Assembly (NCBI RefSeq): GCF_014384965.1
Contig: NZ_JACRSW010000001.1
Location: 270,607 to 334,606, forward strand
DNA from: Jutongia hominis
Lineage (GTDB): Bacteria > Bacillota > Clostridia > Lachnospirales > Lachnospiraceae
Length of the DNA: 64,000 bases
Reading direction: 5' to 3'
The notes under the pieces are model-generated. The model was not told where the DNA came from and did no database searches. It saw nothing but the letters and a program-made list of their open reading frames with translations. Positions 55,664-64,000 of this stretch are shown piece by piece; position 1 is the stretch's first letter; every line of letters begins with the position of its first letter. Position numbers and translations under genes: made by a program.

Positions 55664-56839
55664 TTATTTTTTCAGCATTTTTTTATAAGACCAATCGATC
55701 ATAAATGCCCCTAAAGGTGCTGTCAAAACGATTGCAAGCACCGCAACCGTCAAAACCGTATCGCCACAGGCAAATCCCAATGCCAGCGGGATTCCGCCAA
55801 TCGCAGCCTGTACGGTTGCTTTGGGTGTATATGCCATCATCGTAAATGCTCTCTCTTTTGCATTAAGCTTCGTCTTTAATAAACATGCAAAAACACCTGT
55901 CATACGGAATAACAACGCCCCGATAATAACAAGTAAAGCTCTCACTCCGACATGTCTCAGATAATGCACATTGACCGTAGCACCGACTAAAACAAACAAA
56001 AAGACTTCGGCTGCTACCCAGAGCTTGCTGTATTTTGTCGATAATCTTTGGGCAACGACTTCTCTTTTCTGCTTTAAGCCGATACCGATAAACATAATGG
56101 CGATCAATGCCGAAAATGTGATCTGTGTCGTAAGATGATCTTCTGCTGTCACCAGCAAGAAAGATACACTTAACAATAATAATACTTTTATCGTATCTCT
56201 GATATGTACTTTTTCAAAATAAAATGCCATGCCCGTTCCTAATAGCAATCCGACCATAATTCCAAGAAAGATAGACACCGGAATATTGACAAAACGGATC
56301 AAAGAAGCTCCCTGTCCCTGCATCATACCGGTGAATGTCGAGAATAATACGATCACATAGACATCATCAACCGATGCTCCTGCCAGTATCAACTGTGGAA
56401 TGCCTTTTTTCACTCCATAGCCTTCTTCCATCAGCTTTACCATTCTCGGAACAACAACTGCCGGTGAAACCGCAGCTAACACAGCACCTAAAATAGCCGC
56501 TTCTAATACGGTCAGTCCCATGATCTTTGGTGCAAGTAAAATAATACCGATCAATTCAAAACTTGCCGGCACAAAGCACATCATAACAGCAGGTCTTCCA
56601 ATCTTTTTTAAACCTGACAGATCAAGCCCCAGACCGGCTCTTGTCAAAATAATGATCAATGCGATCTTTCGCAGATCCGGTGAGATCTGAAGAATATTTT
56701 TGTCTAACAGGTTCGAAACATACGGACCTAAGAGCATGCCGGTCACTAACATTCCAAGCAGACTCGGAAGCTTTACTTTCTGACAGATCCATCCAAGTAA
56801 CATTCCTACGATAAGTATCATTGCAATACTAAATAACAT
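55664..56839 (-). CDS. Cation:proton antiporter (CPA family)
   Basis: 391 residues with about 12 membrane helices. Segment LAGASVDDVYVIVLFSTF carries an Asp pair of the type found in the ion site of CPA2/NapA-like exchangers, and ALIIILTRAGLGLDLSGLKK matches the early helices of the Na+/H+ exchanger family. It probably exchanges Na+ or K+ for H+. It lacks the regulatory TrkA-N domain of KefB-type proteins. Monocistronic by context. Confidence 0.85.
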   Translation of the reverse strand: MLFSIAMILIVGMLLGWICQKVKLPSLLGMLVTGMLLGPYVSNLLDKNILQISPDLRKIALIIILTRAGLGLDLSGLKKIGRPAVMMCFVPASFELIGIILLAPKIMGLTVLEAAILGAVLAAVSPAVVVPRMVKLMEEGYGVKKGIPQLILAGASVDDVYVIVLFSTFTGMMQGQGASLIRFVNIPVSIFLGIMVGLLLGTGMAFYFEKVHIRDTIKVLLLLSVSFLLVTAEDHLTTQITFSALIAIMFIGIGLKQKREVVAQRLSTKYSKLWVAAEVFLFVLVGATVNVHYLRHVGVRALLVIIGALLFRMTGVFACLLKTKLNAKERAFTMMAYTPKATVQAAIGGIPLALGFACGDTVLTVAVLAIVLTAPLGAFMIDWSYKKMLKK

Positions 56840-56901
56840 TTTCTTTTCCTCCTCAGATAAAATGTGCTCTCGGTAAAGAGTTGCTAAAGCAATTCTTGTT
56901 G

Positions 56902-56944
56902 GTGTACCGCTACTGTACGAGCAGTTTCCTATTCCGCAAAAAAA
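56902..56944 (-). repeat. Dispersed post-terminator repeat, family 1, short copy
   Basis: On the minus strand GCGGAATAGGAAACTGCTCGTACAGTAGCGGTACACC follows the T-run of the hairpin at 56943-56984 (split here only by description: GGAATAGGAAA, then TGCTCGTACAG, then GGTACACC). Confidence 0.7.
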
Positions 56945-56984
56945 GCCGACAACTTCTGCGTAAAAATGCAGAAGTCATCAGCTT
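56943..56984 (-). terminator. Second terminator after the YfhO gene
   Basis: A 17-base stem with two mismatches (AGCTGATGACTTCTGC side) and an 8-base loop, with seven T on the minus strand. Confidence 0.75.
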
Positions 56985-57067
56985 ATATAAGCGGTTTTAG
57001 TATCATTACTATGGGAGAACTTCATTCCCTTTTTTATCAAGCAAATTCTAAATTCTATTTAAACTCG

Positions 57068-57109
57068 AAAAAGGAAATTGCCTGCTTCGCAGACGCTCCC
57101 TTTTCTTTT
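57068..57109 (-). terminator. Terminator of the YfhO gene, related to the 13.2-kb tandem repeat
   Basis: On the minus strand AAAAGGGAGCG, CTGCGAAGCAGGC and TTTCCTTTTT form an imperfect hairpin with a T-run, eight bases from the stop. The sequence matches the unit at 13243-13275. Confidence 0.7.
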
Positions 57110-57116
57110 GTACATT

Positions 57117-59699
57117 TTATTGTAGCACAAATTTTTTTCTTCTACAACCGGTAAAAATGCGGATCAGGCAGAGGATAAAGCAAAGTAAAAAGCCCACAAC
57201 AGAAACGTATTTTCCAACACGCAGTCCCGGCGACTCATAGACAAGCTTTATCCGGTGCGTTCCGGCAGTCAATGAAGTACCGATAAATGCGTAGTTGATA
57301 TCTTCTATTTTCGCTTTTTTGCCATCGACAAACAAAGAAAAACCATCAGCATTTGGTATCGACGTAACCAGTTTGCCATCTTCTGCACTGTCTACAGTAC
57401 CTTGCAAGATGTCACCGGTTGTCCAGTTATCTGTTATTTTCATTTTATTATGATACAGCTTTTTAACACTCGCTTCACTGATCTTAGCTGCATAACATTT
57501 CACATTGTAGATCTGATAATCACCTTTTCCAAAAGAAATATGGAGCTTTTTTAAGTTTTGCTTACAGGCAACCGCAAAACGGAACGTTTTATTTCGATTG
57601 TAGTAAACATGCGAACGATCGGTCAGTTTGTTCTTTTCATTTTCGATACGGATTGACATATCCTGCTTCTTTCGATTATTTTTCACATCAAATTCTACAA
57701 AAAGATAATTCGCACCTCTCTTTGGAATCTGTATATTTGCTTTAACGGTTGCATTTCCTTTTGAAACAATGTGATATCCGTTCTCTTCTTCATCAATCGT
57801 AAGAAGTTTTGACTGTATCGAACCAAGATCAAAAGAAACCGGGCTGACTTCCTGTTGCATCTGATGAACAATTGCTTCTGATGTTTTCTGAAGATTTTCT
57901 GTCTGCCGGTTTGTCACAGTCCCATGCAAAAAGGCAATCTGATTATAAGGATATTCCAAAAGTTCATATTGTTTTTCATCAAGCAGGGTGTTCGTCACAT
58001 AACCGAGCGGTGCCACCTCTCCATTATCATAAACTACATTTTTTCCCTCTTTTTTGCACACTTTGGCATCTAATTTCTGATTCGAGATCAGATATTTGAC
58101 CCCCATCATCTTTAAAAAGACACGGTTATTTGTCATTCCCTGCATCAAAATGTTGCGATGCGGCTCATTCAAGCCGAAAACATGCTTGCGGAAAGCATCA
58201 TATTTGGCTGCATAGGCAGAAGAATAAATGGTTGAAATGCTTTGTTCCATATCATAAATGCGATTGATATTTACAAAATTCTCCTGATCGCTCCCTCTGG
58301 TTTCAATACGATATCCATACAAATCCTGATCTTTTAATTCTTTGATCAGGCTCTGGTATTCCTGAGCATCAATCTCAGCAAAAAGCTGCTCTGATACCAT
58401 GTTATTTTGCATTCCATGAAAGCCCGTACTAAATGTACCCATCAGAACAAAGACAGGTACCACGATGCAAGCCATTTTTCTGGTCTTCTCATACAGGAAG
58501 TGGCAAAGAAACATTAAAACCGCATCAAACAGAATGAAATATTGTAATTCTTTTATCTTGAAATCACAATAGATGGCTGCCAAAAAAACAGTAATGCCAA
58601 AACAAAACGATACTGCTCTTGGCGATAGCAGTCGGTCTCTCATTTTCATCAGGAAATATGCCATCCAGTATAACAGTAATGGCAAAAACGGAATCAGAAC
58701 CTTTCCACGCAGATACAAACCACCATTTAACAGGTATTCAAAAAACGGCACGAAAAGAACCAATAACAGGCTATATCCTAAGAAGCGTTCCCATGCTTTT
58801 TTATAAAAGATCACACCAAAAACTGCTGTCAGCAATAAAGTCGTCAATCCGATCCCATATCCGGAATATACCAGATGTGTCCATTTGACATCAGGGATCA
58901 GCAATTCTGCCAAAGTCACTGCCTGCTTTGAATCACTGCTTCTTCCCAGCAATGTAAATGCAGTCGGTACCAAAAGCACACCACTCATCAAAAGGCTGGT
59001 CAGGACATAAATAGCTGTCCGAAGTTCTAAAAGGAGAAACTCCTTTAAACGGAATGGAACCGTCTCTCTGATCGCATAAGCAATCTGATACAATGCAAGT
59101 GCAAACAAGCCGCCAATACTGAAATAATAACTTGTCATAACCATCAAAAAAATGGAAAAGCAAAGCATCAATGGCTTCTTTTTCTGCATAAAGCGATCCA
59201 CACCCATAAAAGCCAGGATCAGAAACGGCATATAATTAACAAACATCCATTGTGTATACGACTGAAAAAGAACCGGTGTTGCAAAAAGATACATCACAGC
59301 CATAGAACAGCTTAATCTGCCGCGAAAACCTTTTGACCGCAGCCAGTGATATAACAAAAGCACCGATGACAGAATACAGATAACCGATATTACCGAAAGG
59401 TATGTGTCCATTGTTACAAACGGAAGCAGATACGAAGGTAAGATCAGCGGACTGAGCAGTCCATAATAAGAAAAGTTAAAAATGTTTTGTCCGCCACCAA
59501 TGTTTGATGCAAAAGATGGGATCAGCTTCCCGGTTTTATAAAAAAGTTTTCGAAAATAATCCGGAAAAACAGAATGCTGGCTCATCCAGTCTACATCCGA
59601 TGCAAAGCATCCATAGCGAAAAAGGAACATACTGATCACAACTGCCAGACAGCAGAATAAAAAAATCTCCTCAATATGATCCCGTACCCATTGTTTCAT
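57117..59699 (-). CDS. YfhO-family membrane protein (GT-C fold)
   Basis: 860 residues from the ATG at 59699, five bases after GAGG; an ATG 24 bases earlier lacks a site. About twelve membrane helices in the amino 450 residues and one near the end, with a large extracytoplasmic domain between them (about 460-830). YfhO proteins resemble GT-C glycosyltransferases and are implicated in glycosylating lipoteichoic acid or other surface polymers in Bacillus and Listeria. An early loop with Asp (FRYGCFASDVDWMSQH) fits the catalytic site position. It ends in a basic cytosolic tail. Confidence 0.85.
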   Translation of the reverse strand: MKQWVRDHIEEIFLFCCLAVVISMFLFRYGCFASDVDWMSQHSVFPDYFRKLFYKTGKLIPSFASNIGGGQNIFNFSYYGLLSPLILPSYLLPFVTMDTYLSVISVICILSSVLLLYHWLRSKGFRGRLSCSMAVMYLFATPVLFQSYTQWMFVNYMPFLILAFMGVDRFMQKKKPLMLCFSIFLMVMTSYYFSIGGLFALALYQIAYAIRETVPFRLKEFLLLELRTAIYVLTSLLMSGVLLVPTAFTLLGRSSDSKQAVTLAELLIPDVKWTHLVYSGYGIGLTTLLLTAVFGVIFYKKAWERFLGYSLLLVLFVPFFEYLLNGGLYLRGKVLIPFLPLLLYWMAYFLMKMRDRLLSPRAVSFCFGITVFLAAIYCDFKIKELQYFILFDAVLMFLCHFLYEKTRKMACIVVPVFVLMGTFSTGFHGMQNNMVSEQLFAEIDAQEYQSLIKELKDQDLYGYRIETRGSDQENFVNINRIYDMEQSISTIYSSAYAAKYDAFRKHVFGLNEPHRNILMQGMTNNRVFLKMMGVKYLISNQKLDAKVCKKEGKNVVYDNGEVAPLGYVTNTLLDEKQYELLEYPYNQIAFLHGTVTNRQTENLQKTSEAIVHQMQQEVSPVSFDLGSIQSKLLTIDEEENGYHIVSKGNATVKANIQIPKRGANYLFVEFDVKNNRKKQDMSIRIENEKNKLTDRSHVYYNRNKTFRFAVACKQNLKKLHISFGKGDYQIYNVKCYAAKISEASVKKLYHNKMKITDNWTTGDILQGTVDSAEDGKLVTSIPNADGFSLFVDGKKAKIEDINYAFIGTSLTAGTHRIKLVYESPGLRVGKYVSVVGFLLCFILCLIRIFTGCRRKKFVLQ

Positions 59700-59877
59700 A
59701 ATATCCTCAATTCCTCTCCTCATAAATCTTTCTAATCCATTGTTTCCCTACGGAAGATTCATTTTCCTGCCGATTCCTCAGGATCTGATTTCTCATCACT
59801 TCAAAGAGTGTAACACATTTTTGACACATTTGCACAAAAACAGAAAAAAATTAAGGAAACCATAAGACTATGTAAAG

Positions 59878-59962
59878 AAAAGAGACATGTTCTTATATTG
59901 TCTCCCACTACCGGAAAGGATCCGTCTTTTGGAAAATACAATATCATCTGATGTCTCTTTTT
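59878..59962. other. Long imperfect hairpin between galE and the YfhO gene
   Basis: AAAAGAGACAT and ATGTCTCTTTT are exact outer arms; ATATTGT and ACAATAT continue the pairing inward, around a central CCGGAAAGGATCCGTCTTTTGG. It may be a terminator for galE or a small RNA. The rest of 59700-60082 has no gene that I see. Confidence 0.6.
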
Positions 59963-60082
59963 ATCTTTTCTTTCTATTTGTTTTTCTTTTACTGACTATT
60001 TTTAGCTGTTAGAAAGCATATTTCCCTTTGTATCGCTGTCCAGCCATTTTGTATTATTCCTCTTTTCTTATTATGAACATTA

Positions 60083-60179
60083 TTGTTTTATCGTTCTTTT
60101 TTTACTACAAAGCTTTATACCTTGTCTTTCTTTTTTGTTAGGAATATTACGCCTTATCATTCCTTTTTGCCAAGAGGCT
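60083..60179 (-). repeat. Decayed tandem copies of the galE 3' end
   Basis: Just after the galE stop, about three degenerate copies of the segment CAAAAGAATGATAAGGCATA (coding the last residues QKNDKA) follow at about 31-34-base steps, e.g. around 60148, 60114 and 60083. Confidence 0.5.
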
Positions 60180-61184
60180 TTATGCCTTATCATTCTTTTG
60201 TACAAAATGCCATGCATCTTTGCACATCCGTTCTAAGTCATATTCCGCCTTCCAGCCAAGTTCTTCATAAGCTTTCTGCGCATTAGCATAGCAAACCGCA
60301 ATATCTCCGGCACGTCTTCCCTGAATCTGATATGGGATCGTAATGCCATTTGCTTTTTCAAAAGCTTTGACAATGTCCAAAACACTATAACCGATACCTG
60401 TACCAAGGTTATAAATAGATACACCACTCTTTTGCATGATCGCTTCTACTGCATTGACATGGCCTTTCGCCAGATCCACAACATGGATATAATCTCTTAC
60501 CCCTGTTCCGTCCGGCGTATCATAATCATCGCCAAAGACGCGCAGATATGGCAGTTTTCCGATCGCAACCTGTGTAATATAAGGCATCAGGTTATTAGGA
60601 ATACCATTCGGACTTTCTCCAATCAATCCGCTCTCATGGGCACCGATCGGGTTGAAATAACGTAACAGGATCACATGCCAGTCAGGATCTGCCTTACAAA
60701 AATCGGTCAGGATCTGTTCTAACATCAACTTTGTCGTTCCATATGGGTTGGTTGTATGCAAAGGAAAATCTTCTTTGATCGGAACAGTCTTTGGTGCACC
60801 ATAAACAGTTGCCGATGAACTAAAGATCATCTTCTTACAATCATATTCCTTCATAAGTTCACACAGGTTCAATGTTCCGGTGATATTATTTTGATAATAT
60901 AACAATGGTTTTTCAACAGATTCTCCGACTGCTTTTAAGCCTGCAAAATGAATCACTGCGTCAATCTTATTTTCTTCAAAGATCGGACGCATCGATTCTT
61001 TGTCTCGCATATCTGCCTGATAAAATGTAATCTCTTTGCCTGTGATCTCTTTGATCTTATCGACAACATCTATTTTGGCATTATACAGATTATCAAATAC
61101 AACAACTTCCATTCCCTGCTTCAAAAGTTCCACACATGTATGGGAACCAATATAACCAATACCGCCTGTCACTAATATTTTCAT
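60180..61184 (-). CDS. galE: UDP-glucose 4-epimerase
   Basis: 334 residues. The NAD-binding motif GGIGYIGSH is at the start, and the catalytic Ser/Tyr/Lys set is seen as SSSATVYG and NPYGTTK. It interconverts UDP-glucose and UDP-galactose for galactose use and for surface polysaccharides. Its neighbour encodes a YfhO protein that may use such sugars, which is inference. Length is normal. Confidence 0.95.
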   Translation of the reverse strand: MKILVTGGIGYIGSHTCVELLKQGMEVVVFDNLYNAKIDVVDKIKEITGKEITFYQADMRDKESMRPIFEENKIDAVIHFAGLKAVGESVEKPLLYYQNNITGTLNLCELMKEYDCKKMIFSSSATVYGAPKTVPIKEDFPLHTTNPYGTTKLMLEQILTDFCKADPDWHVILLRYFNPIGAHESGLIGESPNGIPNNLMPYITQVAIGKLPYLRVFGDDYDTPDGTGVRDYIHVVDLAKGHVNAVEAIMQKSGVSIYNLGTGIGYSVLDIVKAFEKANGITIPYQIQGRRAGDIAVCYANAQKAYEELGWKAEYDLERMCKDAWHFVQKNDKA

Positions 61185-61271
61185 AGAAAATCCCCTTTTC
61201 CAGTCTAATGTACTTTCGGTGATTTTTCATTCAAAAGATTCCGAGAATACATTTTATATTTTATTTATCGC

Positions 61272-62354
61272 TTAGTTGAATTTTTTCTTCTGCTCTTCTA
61301 TGAATGCCGGATCAGAAAAATAATCAATCTTCATAGCACTCTTTACTTCCTTGACTGTCTGAGCTGCGATCTTTTGTGCTTCTTCGCTTCCCTTTTTCAG
61401 AATTTCATAAACGCCTTCGATATCCTTTTCATATTCTTTTCTTCTGGCACGAATCGGACTAAGCTCTTCCTGAAGGACATTGTTTAAGAATTTCTTGACT
61501 TTGACATCACCAAGACCACCTCGCTGATAATGAGCTTTTAATTCATCCAGATTTGCATATTCCGGCAGATATTCCGCGAAATGATCGTCATTACAAAATG
61601 CATCCAGATAAGTAAAGACCGTATTGCCTTCTAACTTGCCCGGATCTTCAATACGGATATGATCCGGATCGGTATACATTGACATTACTTTCTTACGGAC
61701 TTCGGCTTCTTCTTCGGAAAGGTAGATACAGTTTCCTAATGATTTACTCATCTTCGCTTTGCCATCGATACCCGGAAGACGCAGACACGCTTCATTTTCC
61801 GGAAGTAAGATCTTTGGATCTACTAAAGTCTCGCCATATACGGAATTAAACTTATGAACGATCTCTTTTGTCTGTTCTACCATTGGCATCTGGTCTTCTC
61901 CGGCCGGTACGGTTGTTGCCTTAAAAGCGGTAATATCGGCTGCCTGACTGATCGGATAGGTATAGAAACCAACCGGAATGCTTGTCTCAAAGTTTCGCAT
62001 CTTAATCTCTGCTTTTACGGTAGGATTGCGCTGTAAACGTGACACCGTAACAAGATTCATATAATAAAAGCTTAATTCTGTCAGTTCTGCAATATGAGAC
62101 TGTACAAAAATATTTGACTTTGTCGGATCAATGCCTACCGATAAATAATCCAGTGCAACTTCCATGATATTATCACGGATCTTTGCCGGATTATCAGCAT
62201 TGTCTGTTAATGCCTGTGCATCTGCGATCATAATAAAAATCTTGTCATATTCTCCTGAATTTTGTAATTCTACTCTTCTTTTTAAAGATCCTACATAATG
62301 GCCTACATGAAGCTTACCGGTAGGACGATCTCCTGTTAATATAATTTTTTCCAT
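61272..62354 (-). CDS. trpS: Tryptophanyl-tRNA synthetase
   Basis: 360 residues from the ATG at 62354, six bases after GAGG; two upstream in-frame ATGs are less well placed. Class I signatures: HIGH-type KLHVGHYVG and KMSKS in GKAKMSKSLGN. It charges tRNA-Trp, whose gene is also in this window (37137). The leader is short and has no T-box. Confidence 0.95.
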   Translation of the reverse strand: MEKIILTGDRPTGKLHVGHYVGSLKRRVELQNSGEYDKIFIMIADAQALTDNADNPAKIRDNIMEVALDYLSVGIDPTKSNIFVQSHIAELTELSFYYMNLVTVSRLQRNPTVKAEIKMRNFETSIPVGFYTYPISQAADITAFKATTVPAGEDQMPMVEQTKEIVHKFNSVYGETLVDPKILLPENEACLRLPGIDGKAKMSKSLGNCIYLSEEEAEVRKKVMSMYTDPDHIRIEDPGKLEGNTVFTYLDAFCNDDHFAEYLPEYANLDELKAHYQRGGLGDVKVKKFLNNVLQEELSPIRARRKEYEKDIEGVYEILKKGSEEAQKIAAQTVKEVKSAMKIDYFSDPAFIEEQKKKFN

Positions 62355-62510
62355 CATTTTCCTCATTTCCATTACTCTATTGTGATGTCACCTGTTCCCT
62401 GTCTGTGCGAAGAACAAGCCACCTTGCTACGAAGTAATTTTTATAAATATACATCTTTTATGCATTCTTTATTAGTATAACACAACTGTACAAAAAAGGG
62501 GAGAGAAAAA

Positions 62511-62553
62511 GTGCAAGGCCGGCACTTTGTCAAAAGTTTAATGATGCATTAAA
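62511..62553 (-). repeat. Dispersed repeat, family 2, copy 2
   Basis: GCACTTTGTCAAAAGTTTAATG followed by GCATTAAA, matching 34944-34990 with few changes. It lies just past the hairpin and T-run at 62565-62600 on the minus strand. Confidence 0.65.
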
Positions 62554-62564
62554 TAACAATGAGT

Positions 62565-62600
62565 ACGAAAAAACACCCCGGAACCGAAATTCCGAGGTGT
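62565..62600 (-). terminator. Intrinsic terminator upstream of trpS
   Basis: ACACCTCGGAA and TTCCGGGGTGT pair with one mismatch around a 6-base loop, followed by TTTTTTCG on the minus strand. It would protect trpS from read-through. No clear gene ends directly before it on that strand. Confidence 0.7.
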
Positions 62601-62793
62601 AACATACTTTTCTGAAACGTCGTATAACGTACTGGATTGTAAAATAATTATCTCTTTGTCAACGTTTTGATATCTTGAAAAGCCCATAAATAGGGGATTT
62701 GTGTGTCCCAGTGTTGCATATATGTTGTATGCGGTTGACTGTCCACACATTCCCAAGACTACTCATTACTTTGACAAAGAAAGGACTACTACT

Positions 62794-63030
62794 ATGAAAA
62801 TACATTTTGCTTACTATAATCAATACAAGAACGGAATTGACATTGCTTTTGCTGATAATACACTTCTATTCTTATCCTATGCTGAAGCTGAAAAGAATCT
62901 CCATACTACGCCTAACTCTCAAAGGCTTATTGATAACCTTGCGATTGATAATCCTCTTATGTATGCTGCACCTGCTCTTGATTGTGAGTTGCAGGATTGG
63001 GCTGATGCTATGGATGAGGATTGGTGCTAA
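62794..63030 (+). CDS. DUF6061-like small protein
   Basis: 78 residues from the ATG at 62794, preceded by AAAGGAC. Pattern: MKIHFAYYNQYKNGIDIAFA, an acidic middle with SYAEAEKNLHTTPNSQRLID, and an acidic end (WADAMDEDWC). This matches my recollection of DUF6061 proteins, small acidic proteins common in Lachnospiraceae and often near mobile elements. Function unknown. Confidence 0.6.
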   Translation: MKIHFAYYNQYKNGIDIAFADNTLLFLSYAEAEKNLHTTPNSQRLIDNLAIDNPLMYAAPALDCELQDWADAMDEDWC

Positions 63031-63139
63031 TATTGACTATTACTAGACATTCCTTTTCATACGGAGAGTTAAAATTTTATTACCCACACTCTGTACGAAA
63101 TATCTTTAATAAAAAAGTCTGCCCAATCACAAAATCACC

Positions 63140-63913
63140 CTAATTATCAAATATAATCAACTCTTTCAATTGTTCTATAAATTCAATTATCTCATCATTA
63201 TCTGTATTTTTAATATTATTAATTATATCCTCTGGTTTTTTATAATTATTATGTATAATAAAGTTACGAATACTTTCCCGTCCAGGATAAACCAGTACCT
63301 TTTCTTTTCGTTTTATTTGAAATCTACACAATTCTTGTAATTCAATTACACACTCATTAAATTGACATATTCTAAGTTGCTCTAATAAAGAAAATCTATC
63401 AGTATATACATCATCCCAAAACAAATATCCCTTCATTGTCAAAAACTCTATTATTTTAGGCGACATTTGCATTTCTATTATTTTTTTTGATTTTTTTAAA
63501 TTAAATATTGTAGTAAGTACAGAATTTGCTATCTGTTCATCTGTTACCCCCATACACTTATAAATTATCTTTTGATTATTTAACATAAGAATAATCGTTC
63601 TACTGTCATCTTTACAAAATACTTCTGATTTTACATCTGTGGCACAATTATTATTAATTCCTTTTATGCATTCTTTTATTTCCTCATACGTTTTTTTACC
63701 TAGATTTCTAATTTTCATCAAATCACTATCTGAAAGATTCAATAGCTGATCTGATTTTGTTATTCCTGCTCGTTTTAAACATATACATGCCCTTACAGAT
63801 AATCCCAATTTATCTAAATCAATTTGCTTTAAAGTTTGGTTTATTTTTATATTATATCTACTACAAATTTTATCAAAATATACAAATTCTTTTGGGAAAA
63901 ACAGAGAGTGCAT
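63140..63913 (-). CDS. Protein with an RNA polymerase alpha-CTD-like domain
   Basis: 257 residues. Residues about 30-90 (LGLSVRACICLKRAGITKSD, LMKIRNLGKKTYEEIKECI) closely follow the helix-hairpin-helix of the RNA polymerase alpha carboxyl domain, which binds DNA UP-elements and activators. The rest is unrecognised, helical and AT-rich compared with the neighbours, which suggests transfer. Such proteins are often cargo of mobile elements in gut Clostridia. There is no alpha amino-terminal domain, so it is not a core subunit. Confidence 0.65.
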   Translation of the reverse strand: MHSLFFPKEFVYFDKICSRYNIKINQTLKQIDLDKLGLSVRACICLKRAGITKSDQLLNLSDSDLMKIRNLGKKTYEEIKECIKGINNNCATDVKSEVFCKDDSRTIILMLNNQKIIYKCMGVTDEQIANSVLTTIFNLKKSKKIIEMQMSPKIIEFLTMKGYLFWDDVYTDRFSLLEQLRICQFNECVIELQELCRFQIKRKEKVLVYPGRESIRNFIIHNNYKKPEDIINNIKNTDNDEIIEFIEQLKELIIFDN

Positions 63914-64000
63914 TTAGGTGTGTTAATAATAGCGAATATTTAGAAAGACTTAAGAAAAATTTATTGAATGAGGTGATTAAGCTATTAAGTAAAAATGAAA
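63892..64000 (+). CDS. Possible gene fragment running off the right edge
   Basis: An open frame reads VNNSEYLERLKKNLLNEVIK and then LLSKNE up to the last base. No good start or ribosome site is seen; TTG at 63892 is the nearest option, and it overlaps the start of the opposing gene. It may be a remnant. Confidence 0.2.
   Translation, partial: MGKTESAFRCVNNSEYLERLKKNLLNEVIKLLSKNE

Noticed and set aside
62355..62470. T-box leader for trpS, suggested by AAGGTGGC
   Set aside because: The leader is too short and lacks the conserved specifier stem and the full GGGTGGNACCGCG motif; no terminator/antiterminator pair was found.

Overview
The window is chromosomal DNA from a low-GC, spore-forming Gram-positive bacterium, most likely a gut member of the Lachnospiraceae (Clostridia). 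Evidence: AGGAGG-type ribosome sites, a conserved sporulation and housekeeping block (spoVT, hup, rqcP, yabP, yabQ, divIC, spoIIE, tilS, hpt, ftsH), a DUF6061-like small protein, and many secreted BspA-type LRR, Big_2, Fn3, cohesin and InlB-repeat proteins. Genus and species cannot be settled from the sequence alone. Almost every gene is on the minus strand.

Layout. 1-7.4 kb: an Lrp-type regulator (cut by the left edge), a PurM/HypE-like AIR synthase protein, a VanW-type wall protein, a 33-residue membrane protein, a TPR-like protein, endonuclease III, a B12-binding radical SAM protein and two small unknowns. 7.5-14.3 kb: three exported enzymes (a PIG-L/LmbE deacetylase with wall-binding repeats, a 5'-nucleotidase with an Ig-like tail, a VanY-type carboxypeptidase) and a tandem intergenic repeat. 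15-36.7 kb: an accessory surface-protein island of three minus-strand operons. From upstream to downstream they are (C) two LRR proteins, a Big_2 protein and a small secreted protein; (B) a giant BspA-like LRR protein and a Big_2/LRR protein; (A) a CHAP amidase followed by three cohesin-module proteins, the last of which also carries a dockerin, InlB repeats, LRRs and a Ser/Thr-rich module with an amphipathic beta-hairpin. The same element, with identical internal spacing, lies upstream of all three operons. A CAP-domain/LRR protein sits beside them next to a remnant of a deleted LRR gene. 37-40.4 kb: tRNA-Trp and a P-type cation ATPase behind a yybP-ykoY-like (Mn2+) riboswitch with an intrinsic terminator. 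40.4-45.4 kb: a second surface-protein operon whose two genes share nearly identical 3' ends. 45.9-55.5 kb: the conserved ftsH-to-spoVT block. 55.7-62.4 kb: a cation/proton antiporter, a YfhO-family membrane protein, galE and trpS. 62.8-64 kb: a DUF6061-like protein and a protein with an RNA-polymerase alpha-CTD-like domain.

How it fits together. The island looks like a set of co-regulated exported proteins built by shuffling and duplicating modules (signal peptide plus Big_2, LRR arrays, Fn3, cohesin). None shows an LPxTG sorting signal, so attachment is probably through very lysine-rich basic domains, wall-binding repeats, possible lipidation, or cohesin-dockerin pairing. Intergenic DNA carries at least three dispersed repeat families, two of them lying just beyond intrinsic terminators. 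No CRISPR array, complete insertion sequence or prophage was seen. All family names are recognitions from sequence and motifs; no database search was possible.
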